Position numbers and translations under genes: made by a program. Shown here piece after piece: positions 25,801 to 33,307 of a stretch of DNA of 64,000 nucleotides. The notes under the pieces were generated by a model, which searched no databases, had not been told where the DNA came from, and saw only the letters and a program-made list of their open reading frames with translations. The stretch is from Streptomyces canus (GTDB lineage: Bacteria > Actinomycetota > Actinomycetes > Streptomycetales > Streptomycetaceae): assembly GCF_001514145.1 (NCBI RefSeq), contig NZ_KQ948658.1, positions 893,931 to 957,930 of the forward strand. Reading direction: 5' to 3'. How positions within the stretch are numbered: the stretch's first letter is position 1; each line of letters begins with the position of its first letter.

Positions 25801-26717
25801 CGCCCCTTCGGCAGGACCCTCGCGTGCACGGCGACGTTCCGCCCGTGCGCATGCTTCAGCTCCTGCCGGTACAGCAGCCGCAGATGCTGCTCCTCGGGAC
25901 TTTCCTGGATCCGGCCGGGCTCGTCGGACAGCGGGTCGTCGATCGGCAGGAAGACGCTGGACTGCCCGTCGAAGGAGGTGACCTCCAGCTTCGTCTGGAA
26001 CAGCCACTGCCCGTCCCGCAGTTCACGGGACTCCTCCAGCGCGTTGATCAGCGACACGTCGACGAAGCGCAGGTTGTCCGCCCCGTCGACCGTGCCGGGA
26101 CGCTCCCGTACGTGCACATCGAGCCGGATGCAGGGACGATTCGGGTCGCTCTCGTCGTCGCCCTCCAGGACGGTACGGAAGGTGCCCGGGGCGTCGGCGG
26201 GGACGTCCACCTCGTGGCGCGCAGGCTCCCGCGACCACGTGCGCACCGACCGGCCGTCGTCGGTCTTGCTGTCGCTCTGCCGGTACCGGCCCCAGGAGGC
26301 GACGACACTGAGCATGCCCACATCGGCCGGCACCAGGAAGCTCAGGCCCATGGACGACGCCCACAGCCGTCCGGCCGCCTGCGGGGTGAGCCGGTCCCCG
26401 AGCTCCGCGTCCTGCCCGTCGCCCTCCGCGCTGACCTCGGTCTCCGCCTGGCCGACCGCGACCTTTACGGGTTGGTCGGTCGGCGCGGGGCGGGGCCCGA
26501 GAAGTCCGACGAGGTAGCGGTCACGGGGCCCCGCGCTGTTCGGCGGCAGCGCTTCGGTCTCGTTGTCCGCCCACGGCCCCAGCAGGTCCCATGAGATCAG
26601 GTCGCCGAGCTCCTCCCGGACGTCGTACGACGACCCGGACCGGAAGGTCTGCGGGACCTCGTCGACGGGGTGGGGAACGCCGGGCTCCGGAGCGGGGGCG
26701 TTCTGTGGTGACGGCAT
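22875..26717 (-). CDS. drmA: DISARM helicase DrmA
   Basis: 1280 residues from ATG 26717, which follows GGGAGGGAAACGCGC; the frame extends 14 codons further but without a site. Superfamily 2 helicase: FFPTGGGKTEAYLGL near 505, DELHLISGSLGT near 766, then QVGVDVSRFGLMV near 1022 and QASSRVGRQ near 1045. Between motifs I and II a Cys-rich insertion (SCPWCGEEL and YCPRGEDAEPCPF) may bind zinc. The N-terminal 450 residues are the DrmA-specific region. With DrmB it is the DISARM core thought to translocate on incoming phage DNA. It is divergent from the unknown 527-residue gene, and the 26718-26938 spacer holds both promoters. Confidence 0.95.
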   Translation of the reverse strand: MPSPQNAPAPEPGVPHPVDEVPQTFRSGSSYDVREELGDLISWDLLGPWADNETEALPPNSAGPRDRYLVGLLGPRPAPTDQPVKVAVGQAETEVSAEGDGQDAELGDRLTPQAAGRLWASSMGLSFLVPADVGMLSVVASWGRYRQSDSKTDDGRSVRTWSREPARHEVDVPADAPGTFRTVLEGDDESDPNRPCIRLDVHVRERPGTVDGADNLRFVDVSLINALEESRELRDGQWLFQTKLEVTSFDGQSSVFLPIDDPLSDEPGRIQESPEEQHLRLLYRQELKHAHGRNVAVHARVLPKGRRAVKLETTWLPVKDVPATVAPSTAQQPLLAGLEVSMDKLADLAVWERRDDLLKALQPLADGYDGWLEQQAAKAQSLSGELRTAALRAVDEARDACARIALGIDLLHADEDALRAFRFANRAMAMQRRATATAALRAEGGEKPPTYAAAYAEVDGRGPAAASWYPFQLAFVLLNLCSLTDPAHKERRADSTATVDLLFFPTGGGKTEAYLGLTAYTFAIRRLQKIAGEGEDAREGRDGVAVLMRYTLRLLTAQQFQRASALVCATEVLRREDETVWGSRPFRIGLWVGAGVSPNWYGDAAQQIAEATESASGRHANVLQVLSCPWCGEELRAWRDVSPDDVRRRVIVYCPRGEDAEPCPFSRMKAQGEGLPILTVDEEIYRLVPSMLIATVDKLAQLPWRGYAGMLFGRVTEYCDRHGYRHNDLDEETGCGSRHNAKDKHKAVTSRPMPRRLRPPDLIIQDELHLISGSLGTTVGLFESAVDQLCTWRVKDARGQLRETGPKIVASTATTRNARAQVLGVFARDLAIFPPQVVDVGDTFFSQQVDVTRDNPGRRYYGVCAHGVRMKAAEIRLAEILLLAGQHMFDLYGAPADPYMTVVGYFNATKELAGMRRVLDDDVPSRLRANGRRRGIANRLLRDTDMLNLQELTSRISSADISATLKRLEIGFNPEHDTSVRKQAIIDEFRDAGKARQPRVLPAMPHRKPVDYVLATSMLQVGVDVSRFGLMVVTGQPKNTAEYIQASSRVGRQAKRPGIVVTLYNWARPRDLAHFEDFEHYHATFYRQVEALSVTPFTRRALDRGTTATYVSAVRQACDEFSDNVDAEGVDLDDPRVRDVERRLLARAEAVDGDRARGYLAERIDALRDAWSAKKSEQGRLGYRGQTRQKQTVLGLLRNADGSGWDVLTVPQSMRETENEINMLLPADTVLSAPAGKAWEFGPPTEGGGDADTAGGDEFGEVPDSDGNGNGNGTARGRRS

Positions 26718-26826
26718 GCGCGTTTCCCTCCCTGGGTGCTGACCGGCACCCGCGAACAACGATAGGGCGGCCCACTGACAGAGTGATGCCGCGACGAACT
26801 GCGCATCCCAAGCATTGCATCCGTGT

Positions 26827-26837
26827 ACTCAGTTCAC
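26827..26837 (-). promoter_or_regulatory. Shared island element, copy 2 (drmA promoter)
   Basis: Reads GTGAACTGAGT on the minus strand, 110 bases before the drmA start, in the same orientation as the copies before drmD and the orphan methylase. It directly abuts the -35 region of the divergent 527-residue gene, so one bound protein could control both directions. Confidence 0.5.
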
Positions 26838-26839
26838 AA

Positions 26840-26868
26840 GTGACTTCTCCTGTCGTGCGGCGTACAGT
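26840..26868 (+). promoter_or_regulatory. Predicted promoter of the 527-residue gene
   Basis: GTGACT (26840-26845) and TACAGT (26863-26868) are spaced 17 bases, placing transcription start near 26875. This would leave an in-frame ATG at 26870 outside or at the very end of the message and favours the GTG at 26939 as start. Confidence 0.5.
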
Positions 26869-26886
26869 GATGCCGGTCCGGCAACA

Positions 26887-26915
26887 GCTGACACATCCTC
26901 AACAATGGTGTCAGC
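26887..26915 (+). promoter_or_regulatory. Inverted repeat in the leader of the 527-residue gene
   Basis: GCTGACAC and GTGTCAGC are perfect 8-bp arms separated by 13 bases. They lie between the predicted start point (about 26875) and the GTG start (26939). Either a dimeric repressor site or a leader hairpin; no T-run follows. Confidence 0.5.
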
Positions 26916-26938
26916 AGAAGCAGTTACAGGGGTGGGAA

Positions 26939-28522
26939 GTGGACAGCGGCAGTGAGTTCTCCGGCGCCAGAGCCGAGTGGTGGGAGGGCATCGTCCAGGA
27001 ACTGGCGATGGAACTGGACTTCGCCTGCCCGGGGACGGAACGATTCCTCCCCCATGACCTGGGAGACCTCGCCCTCGTACAGGCCATGCTCATGGCCCGC
27101 ACCGCGCTGCGCGAACAGCGGGTGGCCGCCGCCACCGACATCGCCAACGAGCTCTACTCACTCTGGCCGGACCGGGAACCACCCCTGGAGGACTGCGCGG
27201 ACCTGGTCGCCCGTCTCCTGCGCCACCTGCACGAGCACTCCCTCCCGCTGCTGCGCCCCTGGCGGAGCTTCGACCTGTGGAGCGGGCTGCTCCAGCTGTA
27301 CACCGCACGCCGCGCCGCAGCCGTCGGAGCCCTGCGCGCGGCCCGGGAACTGGACGAACGCTGGGCACTCGACCGGAGGGCGATGAGCGACGGCTCCCTG
27401 GACAGGCCCCTCGACCCGGGAGTCCGATGGCAGTCCTTCGCCGCGTATCTGCGCGACACCCAGCGGGACAACGTCACGGGAGCCGCCCTCGGGCTGCTGG
27501 AGCGGGCGCCCGTCGCCGAACGACTGAGCCGCTCGGCCCACTACCTCGAGGAGTACCTCGGAGAGGCGCGACACCTCGTCGCGCTCGGCAGCGGGAACGA
27601 GATCGCGGAGTACGTACGCCTACGAGCCGATGAGCTGAGCTCCGGCACGGGCAGCGGCCTCTGGGCGGATGTGTCGGCCGCGGCAGCGGACTACGGCAGG
27701 GTCTGTCGGCGGGTACGTGAAGGCCTCACGACGTACGAGCAGGAGCTGTTCCAGGCGGCCCACGGCTCCCGGCAACGCGACTGGGAACCGCTGCTGGAGG
27801 CCCACCTCGCGCGGGACGCGGGCGCCGGTCCCCACCCGAGGCTGGTTTTGCCCGACCCGCAGGCACCGGCACCGAGCTGGATGACGACCATGGTCGAGCT
27901 GCGCGCCGAGTCCAACCGGGGAGCGGCACCGAAGACCTTCACCTGGCACTCCCTGCCCGGCCACACCCCTTGGTGGTTCTGCGCCGTGCGCCCCGGCCCC
28001 GAAGAGCACATGGCGGCCAAGCTCGGCCACGACGGCCGGATCCAGTTCGAGGTCAGCAAGGACCGGCCGGGAGACCTGCTCATAGGCCTGCCCGACGACG
28101 AGCCCGAGAGCTTCCTCCACCACCTGCGCTTCCGGTACGACGAGGACGACCTCGACGACCTGTCCCGGCTGCTGATGCTCGCCATGACCGGATTCGCCCG
28201 CCTCGACATCCTTGCCGCGCGGCAGGCGGGCGGGCTCCGGGTGCTGCGCACGATCCGGGTGGATGTACCCGGGGAGGTGCGGGACCTGTGTGGGGAGTAC
28301 GCGTATGCCAGGCTGAGGACGCTGAGTGGCGAGGCCGGCGGTGCTGGCGAGCCCGGGGCAGAGGAGCTGACGCGGCGGAGTGCCGGGCGCGGCGGCGCCG
28401 GGCCGTGGGAAGACGGGGTCGAGAGGGACGGCCTGGTGGTGAACAAGGACCTGCCGCGCGAAAGGGAGTCGGCTCCCGTCTTCGACGGGGGGCTCTTCCA
28501 GCGCGACGACATGCTGTTCTGA
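26939..28522 (+). CDS. Unknown protein inside the DISARM locus, 527 aa
   Basis: Start GTG 26939 with AGGGGTGGGAA upstream; an in-frame ATG at 26870 would add 23 residues. I recognise no family. Residues 1-240 are mostly helical and Trp/Leu/Arg-rich (WWEGIVQELAMELDF, then LLRPWRSFDLWSGLLQLY). Residues about 330-470 are alpha/beta (WWFCAVRPGPEEHM, DLLIGLPDDEPESFL). Next comes a disordered Gly/Glu-rich linker. The last ten residues, GLFQRDDMLF, match the end of DrmMI (GLFPPQDALF) at six of ten positions. No membrane segment or signal peptide. Divergent from drmA and close to the regulatory triad. Context makes it a candidate DISARM accessory component or an inserted independent gene. Confidence 0.75.
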   Translation: MDSGSEFSGARAEWWEGIVQELAMELDFACPGTERFLPHDLGDLALVQAMLMARTALREQRVAAATDIANELYSLWPDREPPLEDCADLVARLLRHLHEHSLPLLRPWRSFDLWSGLLQLYTARRAAAVGALRAARELDERWALDRRAMSDGSLDRPLDPGVRWQSFAAYLRDTQRDNVTGAALGLLERAPVAERLSRSAHYLEEYLGEARHLVALGSGNEIAEYVRLRADELSSGTGSGLWADVSAAAADYGRVCRRVREGLTTYEQELFQAAHGSRQRDWEPLLEAHLARDAGAGPHPRLVLPDPQAPAPSWMTTMVELRAESNRGAAPKTFTWHSLPGHTPWWFCAVRPGPEEHMAAKLGHDGRIQFEVSKDRPGDLLIGLPDDEPESFLHHLRFRYDEDDLDDLSRLLMLAMTGFARLDILAARQAGGLRVLRTIRVDVPGEVRDLCGEYAYARLRTLSGEAGGAGEPGAEELTRRSAGRGGAGPWEDGVERDGLVVNKDLPRERESAPVFDGGLFQRDDMLF

Positions 28523-28542
28523 CCGCGGGTCGTCCCTGGTGA

Positions 28543-29103
28543 TCAGTCCCTGGGGCAGGACCGCTCTCCGGGTGTCGGACAGGAGCTGACGTCCAGCTCG
28601 CACCAGACCGTCTTGCCGGAGGGCGGATACGGCTCGACGCCCCAGCGAGTGGCGAGGCTCTGGACGAGCAGCAGCCCGTGCCCACCTTCGCGGCGGGTGG
28701 CGGCGGGGCTGCTGCAGGGATCGGCGTCGGGCCCCGCCTGCTCGGGCGGCTGCGGCAGGCGTTCCCCACGCGGATCGGTCACCTCGATCCGGAGAACGGC
28801 CGGGAACGCGGTGACCAGTTCGTGCGGCTGGGCCGGGGTGTCGTCCACGGTGAGGCGCAGCCGGAAGTCCCGGCCGCACACCTGGCCGTGCAGGACGGCG
28901 TTCGACGCCAGCTCGGCGACGAGGAGTGCGGCGGTCTGCGAGGTGTCCGACTGGTGCGGCCAGCCCCAGGCATCGAATTGGCACACCGCGAGGAGACGGG
29001 CCAGCCGCGCCCCTCGCCGCGTGGAACTGAACTGCTGGGTGAAGGTGCGGGTGGGGCCGGGGTGCGCGAGGCGCGCAGGGGAGTGGCTCGAAAGGGAATT
29101 CAC
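28543..29103 (-). CDS. ATP-binding protein (HATPase, anti-sigma RsbW-like)
   Basis: 186 residues from GTG 29103. GHKL ATPase fold like SpoIIAB/RsbW: N-box region AALLVAELASNAVLHG (about residues 58-73) and G-box GGHGLLLVQSLATRWG (about 138-153). The insert before it is Pro-rich. In Streptomyces such small kinases occur in great numbers next to XRE-DUF5753 and DUF397 genes, as here, where the divergent XRE gene starts 160 bases away. The target is unknown. The neighbouring stop codons at 28522 and 28543 are convergent with a 20-base gap. Confidence 0.88.
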   Translation of the reverse strand: MNSLSSHSPARLAHPGPTRTFTQQFSSTRRGARLARLLAVCQFDAWGWPHQSDTSQTAALLVAELASNAVLHGQVCGRDFRLRLTVDDTPAQPHELVTAFPAVLRIEVTDPRGERLPQPPEQAGPDADPCSSPAATRREGGHGLLLVQSLATRWGVEPYPPSGKTVWCELDVSSCPTPGERSCPRD

Positions 29104-29262
29104 AGGGTAACCGTCCCGTCACGCATCTAGCCTGAACAGGACACCTGGGAGTACGCCCTGCCGGTGTACGAGCCGGATCCGCCTTTGTACGGGTGGCCGA
29201 CCGTGACGCGTCGGGCGCTACGGGAGTTGGTCCGATCCCTGTCGAGTCCAAGGAGTGTGCGT

Positions 29263-30117
29263 ATGGGCGACCGCCACGCTGTCAGGCGCAAGAGCGGCGG
29301 TGGGGGAGGCGGCGGTGACGATCGCCCCCGGATCTGGACGGGGTACGGGAAACTGGTCAAGCACTTCCGTGAACTGGCAGGAATGACCCAGTCGGAACTG
29401 GCGGACGCCGTCGGCTACTCGTGCGAGCAGGTCGCCTCCATCGAGCAGGGCCGGCGTCCGGCGAAGGCCGCGTTCACGGAGGCGGCGGAGCGGGTGCTGA
29501 ACGCGGGCGGTGCGCTGCGGGCACTCCAGGAGGACGTGGACCTGGCGCGACTGCCGCTGTTCTTCCAGGACTTCGCGGCGATTGAGGCGGAGGCGGTGAG
29601 CCGGTTCTCGTACGATCCGCTGTTGATCCCGGGGTTGTTGCAGTCCGAGGCATACGCGCGGGCGCTGATCTCCGGGCACTGTCCGCCCTTGAGTGACGAG
29701 ACAATCGAGCAGCACGTCGAAGCGCGCCTTGACCGGCAGCAACTGCTGACCCGGGAACCAAGTGTCGAGCTCTGTTTCATCATCGGCGAGGCCGCTCTAC
29801 GCAACCCCATCGGCGGTGCCGAGGTCATGCGCGTCGCGTTTAGGAAGATCCTCAAGCAGGCCGAGCTGCGCAATGTGGAAGTGCAGGTCATGCCGACAGT
29901 GAGGGGCTTCCATCCAGGGCTCAACGGTCCGTTGGTGCTGCTGGAGACTCTGGAACACCAACATGTCGGCTACATCGAGTCGCAGGAGATCGGCGTCGTG
30001 GTCACCGACCCGGCGAAGGCCAGTGCGTTCGGGCTGCGGTATGGCAAGCTGCGGTCGCAGGCTCTCAACGTCATGGAGTCCGCACGGCTCATCGAACAAC
30101 TGGCAGGGGAGCTATGA
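29263..30117 (+). CDS. XRE family regulator with DUF5753 domain
   Basis: 284 residues from ATG 29263, which has AAGGAG seven bases upstream; longer frames lack a site. A Gly-rich N-terminus is followed by the HTH at about 30-80 (HFRELAGMTQSELADAVGYSCEQVASIEQGRRP). The DUF5753 sensor domain covers about 110-280 (YDPLLIPGLLQSEAYARALI, QLLTREPSVELCFIIGEAALRN). Its stop overlaps the DUF397 start (ATGA). WhiJ/BldB-like regulators of this class work with a DUF397 partner. It sits inside the DISARM locus and could control the divergent genes around it; this is inference. Confidence 0.92.
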   Translation: MGDRHAVRRKSGGGGGGGDDRPRIWTGYGKLVKHFRELAGMTQSELADAVGYSCEQVASIEQGRRPAKAAFTEAAERVLNAGGALRALQEDVDLARLPLFFQDFAAIEAEAVSRFSYDPLLIPGLLQSEAYARALISGHCPPLSDETIEQHVEARLDRQQLLTREPSVELCFIIGEAALRNPIGGAEVMRVAFRKILKQAELRNVEVQVMPTVRGFHPGLNGPLVLLETLEHQHVGYIESQEIGVVVTDPAKASAFGLRYGKLRSQALNVMESARLIEQLAGEL

Positions 30118-30320
30118 CTGTTGGACATGAGCGTCCGTCATCGCCTGGTCTGATCTGGTTCAAAAGCACGTACAGCGGGTCGGGAGGAGGCGATTGCATC
30201 GAAGTCGCGATAACTCCGGGAACCGTGCACGTGCGCGACTCGAAGAACAACATGGGGCAGCAGCTCACGTTTACCTTCCCGGCCTGGAAGGACTTCCTCG
30301 CCACCGCGACCGAGTCGTAG
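30114..30320 (+). CDS. DUF397 domain protein
   Basis: 68 residues. The family pattern is clear: WFKSTYSGSGGGDCIEVA, then VHVRDSKN and a C-terminal FPAWKDFLATA. DUF397 proteins are small partners of XRE-DUF5753 regulators, often behaving like antitoxin or anti-repressor elements. Coupled to the XRE gene by a 4-base overlap. Convergent with the CoiA-like nuclease gene, 15 bases apart. Confidence 0.93.
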   Translation: MTVGHERPSSPGLIWFKSTYSGSGGGDCIEVAITPGTVHVRDSKNNMGQQLTFTFPAWKDFLATATES

Positions 30321-30335
30321 CCGACAACTGGCAGG

Positions 30336-33197
30336 TCATCGATGCTTCCACAGTGTCCGTAGACGTAGTACTTCCACGGTCCACTCGCTCCGGAGAGCCG
30401 CATCGGAGAGAGGAACGTCGCGGTCGAGCGAGAAGGCGACGTGACGGTACAAGGGGTGGATTTCGCCGTCCCCCACGACGATGAGGCTCGACAGGAGCGG
30501 CTCGTTGGCGGGGGTGTCACGGTCGACAGCGACGAGAACCTCGCCCTGATCATCGGGATGCAAGCGGGGGAGGACGCTCTCTCCCAGGCGCCGCCGCAGT
30601 TCACCCCATGTTGTCAGGGACTGCCCTCGTGCGGTCTGCTCCAACAAAGTGCGGACCGTCGAGGCGAGTTGCAGTATCTGCGACTGGGAGAGCCGAGCCT
30701 CGCCCACATGCTCGTTCTCAGACGGATCATCGGCCGAGGCGGACTGCTCGGCTTCGCGCCGCGTTTGGAGGTGCCGTTGCCACCTGGCGAGGTCCTTCTT
30801 CTCGCCGTCGGACAGGGTGACTCGTTCGCTCAGGGCTTCCGCTTCCGCGACGAGGGCCACCAAGGCATCGGTACTCAGCTTGTCCTTTTCATCTCGCATC
30901 TGGTGGATCAGCCGACGGCAACGTCTGAGAAGCGATGAGGAACGGTTGGGCTGTTGGACGCCTACCCACGTCCTCATCTCCGCGAGGATCGGGCGATTGC
31001 GGTGCTGGGCTGCGGGAGACAACTGCGCTTTATAGATGGGGCCGGCCATGCGATAGATCTGTTCCGCCCGATCGACATCGAGAACCCGCTGCGCCTCTCT
31101 GAACTGGTTGACCAACTCGTCGAACTGGTCAGCGGAGTGGTCCCTGGGCGATTGGGAGCCGGATTCCTTGCCCTGAGGGCTAGAGGAGATGGGTTGGGTA
31201 ATCCGGGGCGGTGGAACTGGTTGGGAAGCGACGGGCGGTTCCGTTTTCGGGGTTGGCTGAGGGCCGGCGTGGGGCTCCACGGCCTCAATGGCTCGCAACA
31301 GGAGTCGCGCGTGGTGGCTCGGTGTGTCGCTCCGGCTGCCGAGCCAGTCGAGGTAAGGGGTTCCCTTGGCGCGTGCGGACTCGTACGTGTTCAGGCGCCT
31401 ACGCGCCCCTTTGATCGTGTCGGACAGGCGCTTGTGGTGCCTTCCGCTGAGTCGGGGCAGCAACTCCTCGGCTTGGGTCAAAGCTTTACGCAGCCGTGCA
31501 ACGCCCTCCTCCAGCAGTCCTTGTCGCTGCGGATGGCCGCTGCCTGATTGCGCGTTGCGCTTATTGGGCTGGGGGACGATCGGCGGCCCAGATGCCTTGC
31601 CGTCGGAGCCGAGCGCCAGGCGGGCCGGGATCAGGCGGACTCCTGATGCGCTGTGGGTCTGGTAGGCGCGTTCCTTCTCGCGGTCGCACCACAGCTTCAA
31701 GGTGACATCGTCGGTAGGTGGCTGAAGCCCGAGCTTGCGGATGATGGTCGTCATATCCGGGAGCGGACGGCCACCGGAGTCCCGCACCAGAGCCGAGAGT
31801 ACGGGCTTGTCCGGAGAGGCAGGGCGATCCACTGCGATAAGGAGGTCCCGACGGTCGGTCGCAGACAGCCGGACCAGGTTGACCTTCGCAACCAACCCCA
31901 GCGTGCTCCACGCCGTGAGCGTGCGACGCCTGGCGAAATCCTCCAGCGCTTTGCGAACTCGGGTCACCATGTCCGGGTCCGGCCCTGTGGAGGAACTACT
32001 CGTCGATTGAGCGGCTGAGTTGGCCCGGCCGGATGCGGTAGCCGTCTGTCCCGTGACAGTGCGCTGCTCCGGAACAGGGACGTCAGGCGTTGTCCGTACC
32101 GGTTCGGGAAGAGCGACGCCTGGGCGCCACAGGCCAGTGCGTTCTGCCTCGATGCCACTGAGCTGGATGACGCCATCGGCCCGCACAGCCCACTGCGCGC
32201 CGTCCTGCGGGTCAGGATCGGTGAGGAGGAGACGGGCCACTCCGTGCAGCCGGTACACGTACTGCTCGGTTGGCATGGGGACGTCAGCCGGGAGGGACAC
32301 ATGCGCACGAATGATGCGGCTGCTGGCGGGCTTCACGTCCGCGGCGATGATGTAGCGACCTTCGGCCGCGAGTGGGGAGTGCTTGGGCGTCGGAGCCTTG
32401 GCGTCGATAGCGAAGACAATCTGGTCGGCCCGGAGCGGGAACGTGGCAGGCCGGAGCCACGCGCCTTTGCCGCGCTGGGTGACACTGCGGTCGCTGAGCA
32501 GCTCCTCCAGAACGGGCGTGACTAGCCCGTCGGAAGTGAGTCGGCAATCGTCGAGTGATGACCAGGTGACAGGCCGCCCGGTGCGTTCGACGCCGATCAA
32601 GACACGCCGGTCCGAGCCGTGGGTCTCGCACTTGACGCGGAGCGCGTATCCCTGCCGCTGCACCATGTTGGCCGAGATCGGCCCTTCAGCGCCGAAGACC
32701 CAGTCCATCTGCTCGGAGGATGTGCCGAGCTCCTGCTCGGCCCGGTACCAGGTGCGGTAGTCCTGAAGACACAGCTGGAAGCGCAGCCGTTGGCGGGTCG
32801 AGGGGAGCCAGAAGTCCACCGCGTCGCCGGGACCGGTACCGAGATTGCGCAGCTCGGCCTGGACACGGACCCCCTGGGCCTTGAGCCATTCGGTCAGATC
32901 CCTCTTGATGAAGAGATGGTCGGCGCTGTCGGCGCCGTTCGCGACGCGATGACATGCGGGAGCCATGCCCGTCCGATCCGGGAAATGCGCGAAGTGGCAG
33001 ACCTTGGTCTCGTACCGCTTGGTCATCAGCTCCTCGCCGCAACCGCCGAGCAGTGTGCCGCACCAGAACCGCTTCCCCCGGAAGTGGCGGCGGAACTGGT
33101 CGAGGTTGTAAGGCTCTTCGGGGAGGATGACCGGCTGGTCCGAGTCCTTGGTACCGATAACGGCGGTCTGGACGAGCCGGGTATCGACGACAGACAT
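30336..33197 (-). CDS. Large CoiA-like nuclease with duplicated C-terminal domain, 953 aa
   Basis: Start ATG 33197 with GTGGAGCGCGTC upstream. Residues 40-85 form a CoiA-type zinc finger (Cys46, Cys53, then CHFAHFPD with Cys67, His68, His71). Residues 90-150 look like a PD-(D/E)xK core: DHLFIKRDLTEWL, AELRNL (Glu115), GDAVDFWLP (Asp125, Asp128), RFQLCLQ (Gln141). CoiA-family proteins act on incoming single-stranded DNA in competence. A domain of about 90 residues occurs twice (about 411-500 and 835-932), each with a Trp-containing helix, LxxxDR/DQ, a VAVDR/IAVDR strand and PLLSSL/PVLSAL. The middle is helical and Pro-rich. It lies between drmMI and drmA. Function inferred from the N-terminus. 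Confidence 0.7.
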   Translation of the reverse strand: MSVVDTRLVQTAVIGTKDSDQPVILPEEPYNLDQFRRHFRGKRFWCGTLLGGCGEELMTKRYETKVCHFAHFPDRTGMAPACHRVANGADSADHLFIKRDLTEWLKAQGVRVQAELRNLGTGPGDAVDFWLPSTRQRLRFQLCLQDYRTWYRAEQELGTSSEQMDWVFGAEGPISANMVQRQGYALRVKCETHGSDRRVLIGVERTGRPVTWSSLDDCRLTSDGLVTPVLEELLSDRSVTQRGKGAWLRPATFPLRADQIVFAIDAKAPTPKHSPLAAEGRYIIAADVKPASSRIIRAHVSLPADVPMPTEQYVYRLHGVARLLLTDPDPQDGAQWAVRADGVIQLSGIEAERTGLWRPGVALPEPVRTTPDVPVPEQRTVTGQTATASGRANSAAQSTSSSSTGPDPDMVTRVRKALEDFARRRTLTAWSTLGLVAKVNLVRLSATDRRDLLIAVDRPASPDKPVLSALVRDSGGRPLPDMTTIIRKLGLQPPTDDVTLKLWCDREKERAYQTHSASGVRLIPARLALGSDGKASGPPIVPQPNKRNAQSGSGHPQRQGLLEEGVARLRKALTQAEELLPRLSGRHHKRLSDTIKGARRRLNTYESARAKGTPYLDWLGSRSDTPSHHARLLLRAIEAVEPHAGPQPTPKTEPPVASQPVPPPRITQPISSSPQGKESGSQSPRDHSADQFDELVNQFREAQRVLDVDRAEQIYRMAGPIYKAQLSPAAQHRNRPILAEMRTWVGVQQPNRSSSLLRRCRRLIHQMRDEKDKLSTDALVALVAEAEALSERVTLSDGEKKDLARWQRHLQTRREAEQSASADDPSENEHVGEARLSQSQILQLASTVRTLLEQTARGQSLTTWGELRRRLGESVLPRLHPDDQGEVLVAVDRDTPANEPLLSSLIVVGDGEIHPLYRHVAFSLDRDVPLSDAALRSEWTVEVLRLRTLWKHR

Positions 33198-33307
33198 GAC
33201 GCGCTCCACTGGGCGGGAGTGAAGGGGCCTGGGCATTGCGCGTGAGGGAAGAGCGGGCCGCCGCCGGTGCTGCTGTGGGGGTGGTGGCGGCCCTGGTGAT
33301 GACCGAA

